33,944 nt of DNA from Aphelidium insulamus (taxonomy: Eukaryota; Aphelidiomycota; Aphelidea; Aphelidiaceae): positions 1 through 33,944 of the forward strand of contig JAZDSV010000095.1 of NCBI GenBank assembly GCA_036784855.1, written 5' to 3'. The number at the start of each line of letters is the position of its first letter. Position 1 is the first letter of the stretch. This document shows positions 22,415-32,156 of the stretch, piece after piece. A model generated the notes under the pieces. It worked only from the letters and a program-made list of their open reading frames with translations, had not been told where the DNA came from and searched no databases. The translations under genes were made by a program, and so were the position numbers.

Positions 22415-23097
22415 ATGATTCCACTGGTGGAAGGTGGCCGCATTGGCGATGTTATTGGCAGTGGTGGTGGTGGCGCCCCCGGATGCCCTTTCTCAATCGA
22501 GCAGCGGTGCCGCGCGTACGAGGCGGCATTCCGCTCGCTCTCACACGTCGATGTGGACATCAGACGACGCGCGGACAGCGGTGACGGCAGCTTCTCCGTG
22601 TTCAAGTCGCAGAGCCGCGAGACCCAATTTTGTACTGGTGACGGTGGTGGCGGTGGCTGTGTCGACACCGCGCCATCAACCCCACAATTCGATTGCGATC
22701 TGGGCGATGGGTTCTCCGTGGTGCTCACGGACAGTCCAACCACGCCGACAAGCTGTGACACGGTCGTCGTCGACACTCCGCCGCTCATTGATTTCATACC
22801 CCAGCTGGCGTGGGCCGTAGACGCACTTGGCAATGTCAATGCCGAGAATGCTGCCTGGGATGATTTTGCGCGCAGAGGCGGCCCGCGACTGCCCATGCAC
22901 GACTGGTGGCGCCTGATAGTGCATGAAGAGGATTTAGACGCGCTTATGTCGCGCTGGCGCACCTGTGACCTGTGCAGACCGTGCGGGTTCCAGCTGCAGT
23001 GTCGCATTAAAGATCTGCTGGGCGACTACAAGTGGTTTCTGATGCGCGGTGCTCATCTCTGTAAGTGCTTATTTGTGTTATTTAATGTGCATTGTGC

Positions 23098-23130
<33 letters not shown>

Positions 23131-24914
23131 ATAGTATGAAGTAGTACAATGCACGGCTAACGGCTGCAGTGCCTGCTACCGACATCGCCCAATGGATCGG
23201 CACTTGTACCAATGTCGATCAGTTGAAACTGGCAGAGTTGGCGCGTGAGCAGCAAGAGCGAAACACAAACTCGACCGAGCATCGCTTGCTACAGTCCAGT
23301 ATGGAGCAGATGCCGGTCGCCGCTGCCGTCAGTGGAGCCGACGGTGAGATTATACTTGCCAACCGCCGATTGACCGAGACTTGGAGCACGGGTGACCCGG
23401 GCACCACCGACATGGAGGACTATTTAAACAGACGCGCATATCACAAGGACGGCCGCCTCTACAAGTCATCGGACTGGCCCATTACGCGGTGCGTACAGTC
23501 GGGCGAAGTTGTGGTGGACGAGGACATGACGTCTATGCGCGAGGACGGCAATCAGCGTACGCTGAGCGTCAGCTGCACGCCCATTCTCGAGGATCATAGC
23601 GGCAAGATTATCGGCGCCGCGGCCGTGACTCGTGACATCACCCAGATTCGCCAGCTGGAGTCGGAGGCTCTGGGTCGTCGTAACCGCGAACAAGCATTCG
23701 TGGCTAATATCTCGCACGAGTTCCGCACGCCGCTCAACGGCATAATGGGAATGACCGATTTGATCCTGGGCACGCCGCTCACGGAGGAGCAGACTGGCAT
23801 GATGGACGCGGTCCGGTCCAGCGGCCGCATGCTTGTCGGTGTCATTAACAACGTGCTCGATTTCATGAAAATGGAGGCGGGCAAGTTTGAGCTGCACTCG
23901 CAGGTAGTCGAAGTGCGAGAACTGATTGGCGGCGTTGAAGCGGCTATGCGAGAGCAGGTTGGCGACTCTCCGATCACATTAGAGTTGGACGTGGCTTCCG
24001 CCGTGCCAAAGTTTGTTCGCGGCGACGCTGCGCGGATTAAACAATTGTTGTCGATATTGGTGGGCAACGCCATAAAGTTCACTGAGCGCGGCATCGTGTC
24101 ATTGTCACTGCGACTGGCAGCAGTACAGCCGGTCGCCGATTTTCTCAAGCTGGAAATCAAGGTCCGAGACACGGGAATCGGCCTATCTCCACACCACCAG
24201 CAGCGTCTATTCAGCCCATTCATGCAAGCGGATTCGTCGTCGACGCGGGAATTCGGTGGAACGGGGCTTGGACTGCCGATATGCAAGCGACTGGCCACAT
24301 TAATGAATGGGACGCTTGAGCTGGAGCAGTCGCAGCTTCACCAAGGCAGCACATTCCTTGCTACAATACAAGTGGCAGTCATTGCTGGCCAGCAGCAGAC
24401 ACTTCTCGCCAATGATCCTCCCAAAAGCAGCGCCCGAATGGTCCCCAAAAAGTCTGTGGGCGCCATCAAGGCCAGTGCCGCGGACACGGAGAGCATGGCC
24501 GATATTCACGTCCTGGTCGCCGAGGACAACGACATCAACCGCATGGTCATCAAGCGTGTGCTCGAAAAGTTTGGAGTGCGCAACATTGTCGAAGCCGTGG
24601 ACGGAATGGTGGCCGTGGCCGAATACCAGAACGCACCGCCCGACTACTTTGACATGGTGCTGTGTGACTGCCAGATGCCCAACATGGACGGCTACACCGC
24701 CACCCGTAACATTCGCAATTTTGAGCGCGATAACAGCCGTAAGCGAGTGCCGATAATAGCGCTGACGTCCAACACCATGAAGGAGGACATTGAGGCGTGC
24801 TTTGGGTGCGGCATGGACGACCACATTGCCAAGCCTTTTTCTCAGACACAAATATTGGAGCTTCTGGACAGGCTCCAGCAGGACCGCGATGAACCATGCG
24901 TCGAATCGTTATGA
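22415..24914 (+). CDS. Cytosolic hybrid histidine kinase: PAS - HisKA - HATPase - receiver
   Basis: Exons 22415-23060 and 23170-24914 join in frame to 796 residues. A low-complexity N-terminus leads into a PAS/PAC unit (residues ~125-225, ending QWIGTCTNVDQLKLAE) and a second PAS-like segment (~245-365, with AAAVTRDITQIRQLE). The dimerisation box carries the phospho-acceptor in ISHEFRTPLNGIMG. The ATPase domain shows the N-box (GNAIKFTE), DTGIGLS, LFSPFMQAD and GGTGLGLPI. The C-terminal receiver has the acidic pair (VAEDNDIN), phospho-acceptor Asp in LCDCQMPNMDGY, and the conserved Lys in HIAKPF, so all catalytic residues look intact. There is no membrane segment and no HPt domain, so a separate phosphotransfer protein would be needed downstream. 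The PAS domains imply sensing of a small ligand, redox state or light, which the sequence does not reveal. Confidence 0.96.
23098..23130 (+). repeat. Compound (TA)n(GT)n microsatellite inside the histidine kinase intron
   Basis: Alternating TA for about 17 bases followed by GT for about 16, within the 109-nt intron 23061-23169. Confidence 0.9.
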
Positions 24915-25449
24915 CTTTACCAAAGTCCAAACATGTAATAGCTTACCACCGCCAGGACCTCCTACAATAAAAATACCATTATTGAAGCTGTTTTGGCGTT
25001 GGCTGATACTTGATAGCACGGTAATCCACGTAACCTGAACCCAACTATTAACCGTCCTTTTGGACTCGCTCCTCCACTTAGGATGTCGCGGAAATGAATC
25101 ACTATTAACCTGTCTGGTATCCTCTTCTCGTCGCTAGCCATTCAGATAAGTATCATCCAGCTTAATTGCTTGGGTTTAATGCGCTGGTTCTGCTTTGATA
25201 TAATTGTTTGCACACAATGTTCAACACAGCTTTGCCAGAGCACAAAAGAAAAGGAATTTCACCAATACTTGACCTAATAATGAAAACGATAGATTCCTGT
25301 ACATGGTTCATTGTACAAAGTTGAACATTGAAAGTTAAATATCGAATTTCAATCTATAAAAAAAATTAGTGCCACCGAAGCAATTGTGGCCATTATTGAC
25401 ATCGCAAGAGCGAACCCTTCTGACGTAGTAAACGCACTCGACTTTTTCC
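24915..25449. other. Gap between histidine kinase and the receptor pseudogene: no gene seen
   Basis: AT-rich, with no coding motif. In particular, no remnant of the receptor's membrane span or kinase domain was seen next to the pseudogene's broken end at about 25450. Confidence 0.6.
24966..24971 (+). terminator. AATAAA polyadenylation signal of the histidine kinase gene
   Basis: Hexamer about 52 nt after the TGA stop. Confidence 0.4.
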
Positions 25450-27920
25450 ACCCTGACCAGTCTGCAACACCACCGTGCTACCATCGGAATTAGATGAGGC
25501 GGAGCATTGTGCATTCGTGGATCCATCTGGACACTGGATGCATTGGCCGACTCCAATAGAGTCTTTATAAGTTCCAGAGGCACACTGAACACAGAGCAAG
25601 CCGTCGGTAGATGGGGTGTACCCCACAGCACATAATAATGCTGTTGGTGTACAGATTGCATTTGTGGGACAAGTGACGCAGGCAAAGTTGCCAGAATCCT
25701 TCTTGAACTTTCGACCTTATGTGGTGGACATGTCAGTGCAGTCAGTGCACCCAAAGTTGCCCACGCTGTCCTTGTATGATCCAATGGCACACTGCGTGCA
25801 CTGGCCTTCATCCCATCCATAGCCGTCGGCACATTGACACCCAGCGAGACTAGTTGTGCCATTGGCGGCAGTTGCACATGCCAAGCACTGAACATTGTTT
25901 ACACCCTGATTGTATGTGCCAGCCGGGCAGGTATCATACGCTAGGCCCTTTGCCGAGAGTCCATAGCCAGCATAACATTGGAATACTGTGCCGTTATTAT
26001 GGATGCCGTAATGGAATACTGTGTTACTTGACGATGATGCAGAGCAAGCGGTACAGGCCACGTTTCCCACAAGGCGCTAGTACATGCGGAGCACGCAGTG
26101 CCATTCCAACCATATCCAGTCGCACATTGACAGCTGCCGGAGTAGGTGGAACCAGTCGATACCGTTGTCGATCCAGACGGGCAGGAAGTGCACTGAGCAT
26201 TGCCAGTCGCGGCCTTGTAAGTCCCCGTGGCACATTGCACGCATGACTGTCCATCCGCTGACACGGTGTATCCCGCACTGCCAGTGAATGTTGTGGCGGT
26301 ACACGATGCGTAGGCCGCGGTCAAGCAGGATGTGCACGTTGAATTGGAGTTTGACACTTTGAAGGTGTTGACCGTGCACGCACTGCATACCGAACTATTC
26401 CAACCGTGGCCAGGTGGACAGGTGCAAGTTGTTGAACCGGTGGTGTTGGTGTGCATTGTGGCCGGGCAGTTGGTGCACGCTTCATTGCCAGCGTTGTACT
26501 TGTACGTGCCCAGAGGACAGTCAGCACAGAACCTGTTGCTGATTGCATACTTTCCCGCGGAGCAGCTGGTGACCGTTGTATCTTGGCACAGTGTGCGCGG
26601 TCTGGGAGCAATGCTTGCCGCATCGAACGCGTACCGGTAGTAGGTCTTTGCTGCAACAGCTAAACAGTTTGGATAGCCAACAAGCTGCGCACACATTCCC
26701 AACTCGGCCACATACGGCTGCACGAATGCAAATGTTGTTGTCTGGTCAGGGCACACCATTGCTGACGGCATGATAGATAGATGTCAGATGAGATACGATA
26801 TATTCACAGCAACATACCTGCACTCAAATCCGCCCAGCCAGTGGTGTCATAGTTGTAGTCCCAATTCCAACCAGGCCGCACAAGAGAAGCATCACTAGTC
26901 ACCTTCCATCCAGTCAAATGTCCCGTGGACGCCACCAGCTGATTATCGTACATAATGCTGGCAATAAAACCGCGGCCTCCCGTAGCCGGATTGTACTCAT
27001 TCAACGCTACGGCAAATACTTGAGGTGCCGTATTGACCTGCACCTTGTAGTCGGTGACTCGGGTTGCGACGTACGGAATCATATCATCTGTTTTATAAGC
27101 ACCATGAACTACTACATGGCACCTTGCAACATACCAGCCTCGCTGACCACCGTGTAATTGCCAACATAAGCGACGTAATTCAGTTCACCAGTAGTACGCA
27201 CTTGAAGCGTCTTGGATCCAGTCTGAGTGCCGAGTAATCCACCCACGGAAACCAGCGATTGATATCCAGCAGATAAGGATCGGTGAACGAGTACGGGCAC
27301 GTGGGCAGCACGGTAGCCAGGTTGTATGTGACCCGTACGTAATAGGTGAGTGGAGCCGTGGCGTCGTTGCAATTACCATTGGGTGCAATCCATTGAGGCT
27401 GTGGCGCAGCCGTATTGGACTTTGTCATAAAGTCCGCGTACCTCTGATTAAACACGTTGACAGTGGCCGGAGGCACACTGCACAACACTGCTGGTGTCCA
27501 GTCAGGCGTTGGCACGTAGCTGTACGTGCTGGCTGGCCCTTTGGTGTATGAATCGACTAAAGTAATTAACTAGCCAAACTGTCCCGACTGTGTGACCAGC
27601 TGACCATTAGAGCAGAGGGAGGCCATTAATCCGGTGGTTTTCCAAAGTACTTGACGATCTTGAATTTCGCCGCAGACGACATTGCCGGTGCCATCAGAAG
27701 AAAGTTCATCATGCGGTCCGCGGCCGTGCTGACAATCTTGTCGCTGGCAAGCAGATTGTTCCGCGAATCTTGGTGACCCATCATGTTGATGTCGCTGACT
27801 AGACCAACCCAGTCGTCGAACGCGGCAATGCGTACTTCAAGGGGCAGTGTGGGACACGCCGCGTACTTGCACTGCATTAAAGCCGTGCACAGAAGAGTTA
27901 TGGCTATCAGCGACATTTGC
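25450..27920 (-). pseudogene. Decayed inverted copy of the Cys-rich receptor ectodomain
   Basis: Closely similar to 14280-17110 of the receptor gene but on the opposite strand, from the signal peptide (MSLIAITLLCTALMQ, ATG 27916) to VVLQTGQG. Both short introns are retained at the same places, so this is a DNA-level duplicate, not a retrocopy. Lesions: a one-base deletion near 27633-27641; a Trp-to-TAG stop at 27570-27572; a four-base deletion near 27229-27233; loss of about two Cys units at about 26070-26080; a deletion of roughly 100 bases leaving a TAA at 25717-25719. Individual cysteines are also lost (TFTGSAGY for TFTCSAGY; GLAYDTC for GLSCDIC). Similarity ends just before the membrane span, so the span and kinase are missing. 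It cannot encode a full protein; expressed fragments are possible. Confidence 0.88.
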
Positions 27921-28427
27921 TGGTAAATAGAAGCTTGCCACACTAATCTGTATTTGAGTAAAATGTGTTAGCCAATCAGAATGCGCTGTCACCGTGGTAC
28001 AAGTAGAAGTTTGTAATCAAGCAGGCAATTCAGCACGGAGAGACACCGCGTTAGACCCCCACTGACGGGTCTGAATACTCCAAATAGGCATCAAACGAGG
28101 GCGACCGAGAGATGGATGAAAAAAACACGAAAATCAATTATGCAAGATGTGCCACAAATCAAGTGGATTCACATCTTATCTCAACACATGGAAGTGACGG
28201 AGTTTACCTCAAGCCGAATTAATGAACTGCTTCAGCAAGTTCACTTAAATATTCATCCCCTTCATACAGCTAAATGACGAGTTAAATGTGTGTCCAGGTG
28301 ATGTAGTAGTACTCAAGTGAAAGGCTACACTACACAGTGGCCCATATTTAGGTTGGCGGGCTTTTCGGACCCGAGCGACGAGCTGAAATGGGCCTGAGTT
28401 TAGGCGTGATTGACGTCCTTGCCCAGC
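27921..28427. other. Gap between receptor pseudogene and ThrRS: no gene seen
   Basis: Holds the former promoter side of the pseudogene and the promoter side of the synthetase gene. No coding motif, RNA gene or tandem repeat was recognised. Confidence 0.55.
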
Positions 28428-30125
28428 ATGTTGTCGCGGCATGCAAAACGCGTCGCAAACACCCGGCGGCATAGCAGCAGCGGCAACAGCATTGCAGCCG
28501 CTGTGCGCGCCACCACCGAGTCCAGTAAACAAGTAGACACGTCGCCGGCGCACAAGGCGGTGTCGAACCAGCCTCTTCAATATGATGCCGAGTCGACGGA
28601 CCACCGCGTCATTGGGCAGCGACAACGGCTGTTCATGCAGCACCCGTCGGCCCCCGGCTCCGTGTTCATGCTGCCGCACGGTCAGCGCATAATGCAGCGC
28701 ATCAAAGGGGCACTGCGCTCGCGATACCACCAGCACGGCTACCAAGAGATAAGCACGCCGCTGCTCTACCACCCCGAGCTGTGGCAGCAGAGTGGCCACT
28801 GGCAAAACTATCGCGGCGACATGTTTGCGGTCACGGGCGCGCGACACGGCGACGACACCGACTCTGACACTGCTATTGATAATATGGGCAGCGTGGACGC
28901 GGCAACGACACATGCGTCTGGCCGGCAGGGGCACGCGGCGCACTTTGGCCTGAAACCGATGAACTGCCCGGCGCACTGTCTGGTGTTTGCGGGAGAGTCT
29001 CGCTCCTACCGCCAGCTGCCAGTGCGCTACACGGATTTCAGCGCGCTGCACCGCAACGAACGCTCCGGCACGCTGACTGGCCTGACACGGCTCCGGCAGT
29101 TCCACCAAGATGATGCGCACATTTTCTGTCGCGCCTACGACGACGACGACGACATTGATGATGTACAATACGGAGATGGCAGCAGCACGACAGAAGCCGC
29201 CAGGCAACCCGCCGCCACTTCCGTCAGCACTTTGTCCCAAATTGGGCGCGAGATTGCACGGTCGCTGGCACTGTTTGACACGGTGTACCGCGAAATGTTC
29301 AAGTTCTCTCGGCCGTACTCACTGGTGCTGTCCACGCGGCCCCAAAGTTGCGGCGGTGGCGGCAAACAACTTATTGGCACCGCGGAGCAGTGGGACCGTG
29401 CCGAGTCGGTGCTGCGCGATGCCCTGGCCGCCAACAGTGCATTGAGGCCGCATTTGCCGCCAGTCAGGGAGGATGTGGGCGCCGGCGCATTCTACGGCCC
29501 CAAGATCGACCTGCACCTGCCCGACAGTCACGGCCGTGTGCACCAGCTCGGCACGCTCCAGCTGGACTTTCAGCTGCCTGAGCGGTTCGCGCTGTCCTAT
29601 GTGGGCCGCGACGGGCACAAACGGCGGCCGGTGCTGGTACATCGCGCGGTGCTTGGTAGTTTGGAGCGCTTTTTGGCGGTGTGGATGGAGGAGTGCCGGG
29701 GGAGGTGGCCGGTGTGGGCGAGTCCGCGCCAGGTCCGCGTGCTGCCCATGCTGGCCGCCGGCACAGATGGCGCCTGTAATGCGGCGGTGATGCAGTATGC
29801 GGCCGATGTGGTAAGCCAGTTGGCCCAAGGCGGCGGCGACCGCAACGGTCTCTCCAATGCCACCCCGCTCTACGTGGACTGCGAGACTGACACTCACGGG
29901 GACGCTCATGTGAACACGGACGCGGCGGAACACACACAGCAGACTCTGGGTAAACGTGTACGAGACGCCCAGCTGCTGCAGTACAATTATATTGTGGTTG
30001 TGGGACACCGCGAACTGGCCGCCAACACAATCAGCGTGCGCCGACGCGACTCTCGGCGCGTGCAGTCTATGACTGTCCCGGAGCTGGTGCAGGAAATGCG
30101 CGCGAAAATGGCCGCCTTTGACTAG
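28428..30125 (+). CDS. Threonyl-tRNA synthetase, probably mitochondrial
   Basis: A single exon of 565 residues, with the ATG at 28428 opening a basic leader (MLSRHAKRVANTRRHSSSG) typical of mitochondrial import. The class II core is complete: GSVFMLPHGQRIMQRI (motif 1 region), GLKPMNCPAHC with a zinc-ligand Cys, YTDFSALHRNERSG and LTRLRQFHQDDAHIFC (motif 2 and a zinc-ligand His), FYGPKIDLHL, LGTLQLDFQLPERF, and VHRAVLGSLERF (motif 3 and a zinc-ligand His). The C-terminal anticodon-binding domain ends in VSVRRRDS-like and VQEMRAKM sequence. The N-terminal TGS and editing domains are absent, as in compact mitochondrial enzymes such as yeast Mst1. Two insertions are unusual: about 40 residues before KPMNCP and an acidic one (AYDDDDDIDD) after motif 2. 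It charges tRNA-Thr with threonine. Confidence 0.95.
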   Translation: MLSRHAKRVANTRRHSSSGNSIAAAVRATTESSKQVDTSPAHKAVSNQPLQYDAESTDHRVIGQRQRLFMQHPSAPGSVFMLPHGQRIMQRIKGALRSRYHQHGYQEISTPLLYHPELWQQSGHWQNYRGDMFAVTGARHGDDTDSDTAIDNMGSVDAATTHASGRQGHAAHFGLKPMNCPAHCLVFAGESRSYRQLPVRYTDFSALHRNERSGTLTGLTRLRQFHQDDAHIFCRAYDDDDDIDDVQYGDGSSTTEAARQPAATSVSTLSQIGREIARSLALFDTVYREMFKFSRPYSLVLSTRPQSCGGGGKQLIGTAEQWDRAESVLRDALAANSALRPHLPPVREDVGAGAFYGPKIDLHLPDSHGRVHQLGTLQLDFQLPERFALSYVGRDGHKRRPVLVHRAVLGSLERFLAVWMEECRGRWPVWASPRQVRVLPMLAAGTDGACNAAVMQYAADVVSQLAQGGGDRNGLSNATPLYVDCETDTHGDAHVNTDAAEHTQQTLGKRVRDAQLLQYNYIVVVGHRELAANTISVRRRDSRRVQSMTVPELVQEMRAKMAAFD

Positions 30126-30232
30126 ATGGGTATCAAATATGGATAGATATGATAATGTAACTGTGCAGTATATGTTCCATTTGTCTGACGACTAGAAAAT
30201 ACTCATTTCTTCTGAACACGGCCCAACACTTA

Positions 30233-31216
30233 TCAATGCTGACTGCAGCCACTTTTGTCCACCAACTCTTTGGGGCAGGTGACTTCCTGGTAGTCAACGG
30301 CGGGATTGTCGGCACCACCAAACCATCCAAACCGCCAATAACAGCCGTCCTGAAGGGATTCGGGCAGCTGGTCACACTGACTTTCATCGTCGACCCCACC
30401 GTCCTGGTTACCCCAGTTGACATTCAACGCGCTAAACTGCTTCTGACAGCCAGAGAACTGGCCCATGCCACCGCCGGGCATCAGCAGATCAAATTCATTC
30501 TCCGCCACATCGTTGCCGCTGTTGGTGACCTGCACAATCATTTGCTTGCCAGCCAGTTTCGGCTCACTCGGAAATGTCAGGCGGAAGCACGCGCAGCAGT
30601 AACGCGACTCGCTATTTTGAATAGTTGCCGCAAACCCGTATGAAACGTTGGGATCCGACGAGACGAACGGCTGGTTGTCGGTGCAAGTCCACGCACCGCC
30701 CCCATCGCAGCCCGACGTAACTTGTGGATCCATAACTTTGTCGCCACCCGCATAGCACGATAATGCCGGCTTAGCCAGCGTGGTCTTTTCTGACCATGCG
30801 CATGATGGTTTGCAACAGTCCCAGTAGCGCGTGGTAGTGCCGGATCCTTGTAGTCCGCCTTCTATTGGCGTGACTTCTCCGAGCGTGGCAGGAGCTGGAT
30901 CGCTTGGAGCAGAACCCTCCGGTTGCTGGGGAGGGTTTTCGACGGGCTGCTCCGTGGGAGGCTGATCACACGGAGGAGGCAGTTCATCGGCGGGTGGTGG
31001 GGGCGGTGGAGTATCATCGCATGGCGTCGCTTGAGCTACCTGACACCCATCCGGCAGTGGCTGTCCCGAGTAATTCTGGCCCACAAAGTAGTCATAGTCA
31101 TGTTTCTGGCCCTCAAACCACATCCACGGCTCAGTCTTCCACGAACAGTCTGCCAGTGTGGCGGGCAAGCACAGCACGACCGCACAGAGTGTAGCGTATA
31201 TATTCTGGTTCTTCAT
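30233..31216 (-). CDS. Secreted GH45 endoglucanase with an extra N-terminal Cys module
   Basis: A single exon of 327 residues. Signal peptide MKNQNIYATLCAVVLCLPATLA, shown in the start. A Cys-containing segment of about 45 residues and a Pro/Gln-rich linker (about 65 residues) precede the catalytic domain (~130-327). GH45 hallmarks: TRYWDCCKPSCAW with the catalytic base Asp; YGFAAT; CCACFRLTF; NEFDLLMPGGGMGQF with the catalytic acid Asp; and CDQLPESLQDGCYWRFGWF followed by ADNPAVDYQEVTCP. Compared with the fungal Cel45A family both catalytic Asp residues are kept, so it should hydrolyse beta-1,4-glucan (cellulose) outside the cell. No CBM1 is present; the N-terminal module might bind substrate but is not one I recognise. 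The lack of introns and the patchy distribution of GH45 would fit gene transfer, unproven here. Confidence 0.95.
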   Translation of the reverse strand: MKNQNIYATLCAVVLCLPATLADCSWKTEPWMWFEGQKHDYDYFVGQNYSGQPLPDGCQVAQATPCDDTPPPPPPADELPPPCDQPPTEQPVENPPQQPEGSAPSDPAPATLGEVTPIEGGLQGSGTTTRYWDCCKPSCAWSEKTTLAKPALSCYAGGDKVMDPQVTSGCDGGGAWTCTDNQPFVSSDPNVSYGFAATIQNSESRYCCACFRLTFPSEPKLAGKQMIVQVTNSGNDVAENEFDLLMPGGGMGQFSGCQKQFSALNVNWGNQDGGVDDESQCDQLPESLQDGCYWRFGWFGGADNPAVDYQEVTCPKELVDKSGCSQH

Positions 31217-31538
31217 TGATGTTGGTTTATTATTTTTCTGATGTCGCGTAATTTGAAGCGGCCACGCGCTTTTATGGCCCGCGCAGCAACTCGATGTGAC
31301 GGTGTCATTGGTGGCGCGGGATTGGCTTGCCGCGTTTCAGATGGGTTCAGATTTGTTTCACCTGTGTCAGCCGGATCCCTCTCGGTCGTCCCGTGATGAT
31401 TTGCCGGACTCCACAAGCTTTTACTGTTAGCTCTTACTTGGATTCAAGCTGGCTGTTGGCTTGATGATTATAAATGTACTCGAGTTCGTATCGTACAGCA
31501 TATTCGCTTGTGCAACTAACCACATTTAGCAGTGGACT
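31217..31538. other. Gap upstream of the GH45 gene
   Basis: Must hold the GH45 promoter and the 3' flank of the next minus-strand gene. No gene or repeat recognised. Confidence 0.55.
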
Positions 31539-32156
31539 CTATTGTGAAGACACAGAGCGGATAGATTGCTGTTGAAGCGCCTTTTGCCTGGCCTTGATTT
31601 GCTCTTCACGGTGGGCACGCAGCCTCTCCTCTTGCAACTGCGCCGCCAGTTCCTTCTCGCGTTTGCGCAACTCTGCCCGGCGCTGATTCTCCACTTGTTT
31701 CTTGGTCGGGGCGTCCTGTACCGCTCTGGAGTTGCTGTGTGCGGAGCGGATGCCACGTGGTGCCGCGAAAACGTCTGCATTGTTGACAGAATTTGCAGCA
31801 GGTTGAACCAGGCGCATGATTACGCGTGGTTGTTGCGGTGACCTCGACTCCGGTGTCTGAGAAACGGTGGCGTCCTGGCTGGCAACTGGTGCAGATGCCG
31901 ATGTTGATGCATTGATGGACGTTCCATAAGCCGCAGCGTGGGACTGGCTCGATACGGCATTGTAGGTGTCGGCCGCTGCTGCACGTTTCCCCGCATCCTT
32001 GTCCTTCTTCTTCTTATGCTTCGTCTTCTTCTTTGCCTTGGCCGCACTTCCGCTGCCAGACGCAGATGCTGTAGACGACAGCGATGGTACCATCCTCCGC
32101 CTGGACCACAATAGCCATGAAAGCGCGGCCGCAGCAAGTAGCACGATCCACTGCAT
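31539..32156 (-). CDS. Small N-terminally membrane-anchored coiled-coil protein, function unknown
   Basis: An intronless ORF of 205 residues. Residues 2-17 (QWIVLLAAAALSWLLW) form a short membrane anchor followed at once by RRR, suggesting the bulk is cytosolic. A Lys-rich stretch (KAKKKTKHKKKKDKD, about 39-53) and a Ser/Ala-rich linker lead to a C-terminal charged helix (about 150-197; ENQRRAELRKREKELAAQLQ and following) with coiled-coil heptad character. No enzyme motif is present and I do not recognise a family. The overall plan (anchor, basic patch, coiled coil) resembles ER or tethering adaptors, which is only an analogy. Confidence 0.65.
   Translation of the reverse strand: MQWIVLLAAAALSWLLWSRRRMVPSLSSTASASGSGSAAKAKKKTKHKKKKDKDAGKRAAAADTYNAVSSQSHAAAYGTSINASTSASAPVASQDATVSQTPESRSPQQPRVIMRLVQPAANSVNNADVFAAPRGIRSAHSNSRAVQDAPTKKQVENQRRAELRKREKELAAQLQEERLRAHREEQIKARQKALQQQSIRSVSSQ

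Noticed and set aside
28245-29240. Long minus-strand ORFs antisense to ThrRS (also 29319-30008) and to the histidine kinase (23594-24298)
   Set aside because: They mirror conserved catalytic-domain codons on the plus strand and contain no recognisable protein features.
30233-31216. Loss of the GH45 catalytic acid (FSGC where fungi have FDGC)
   Set aside because: The catalytic acid is the Asp in the FDL...PGGG block, which is conserved here; the FDGC Asp is a different residue.
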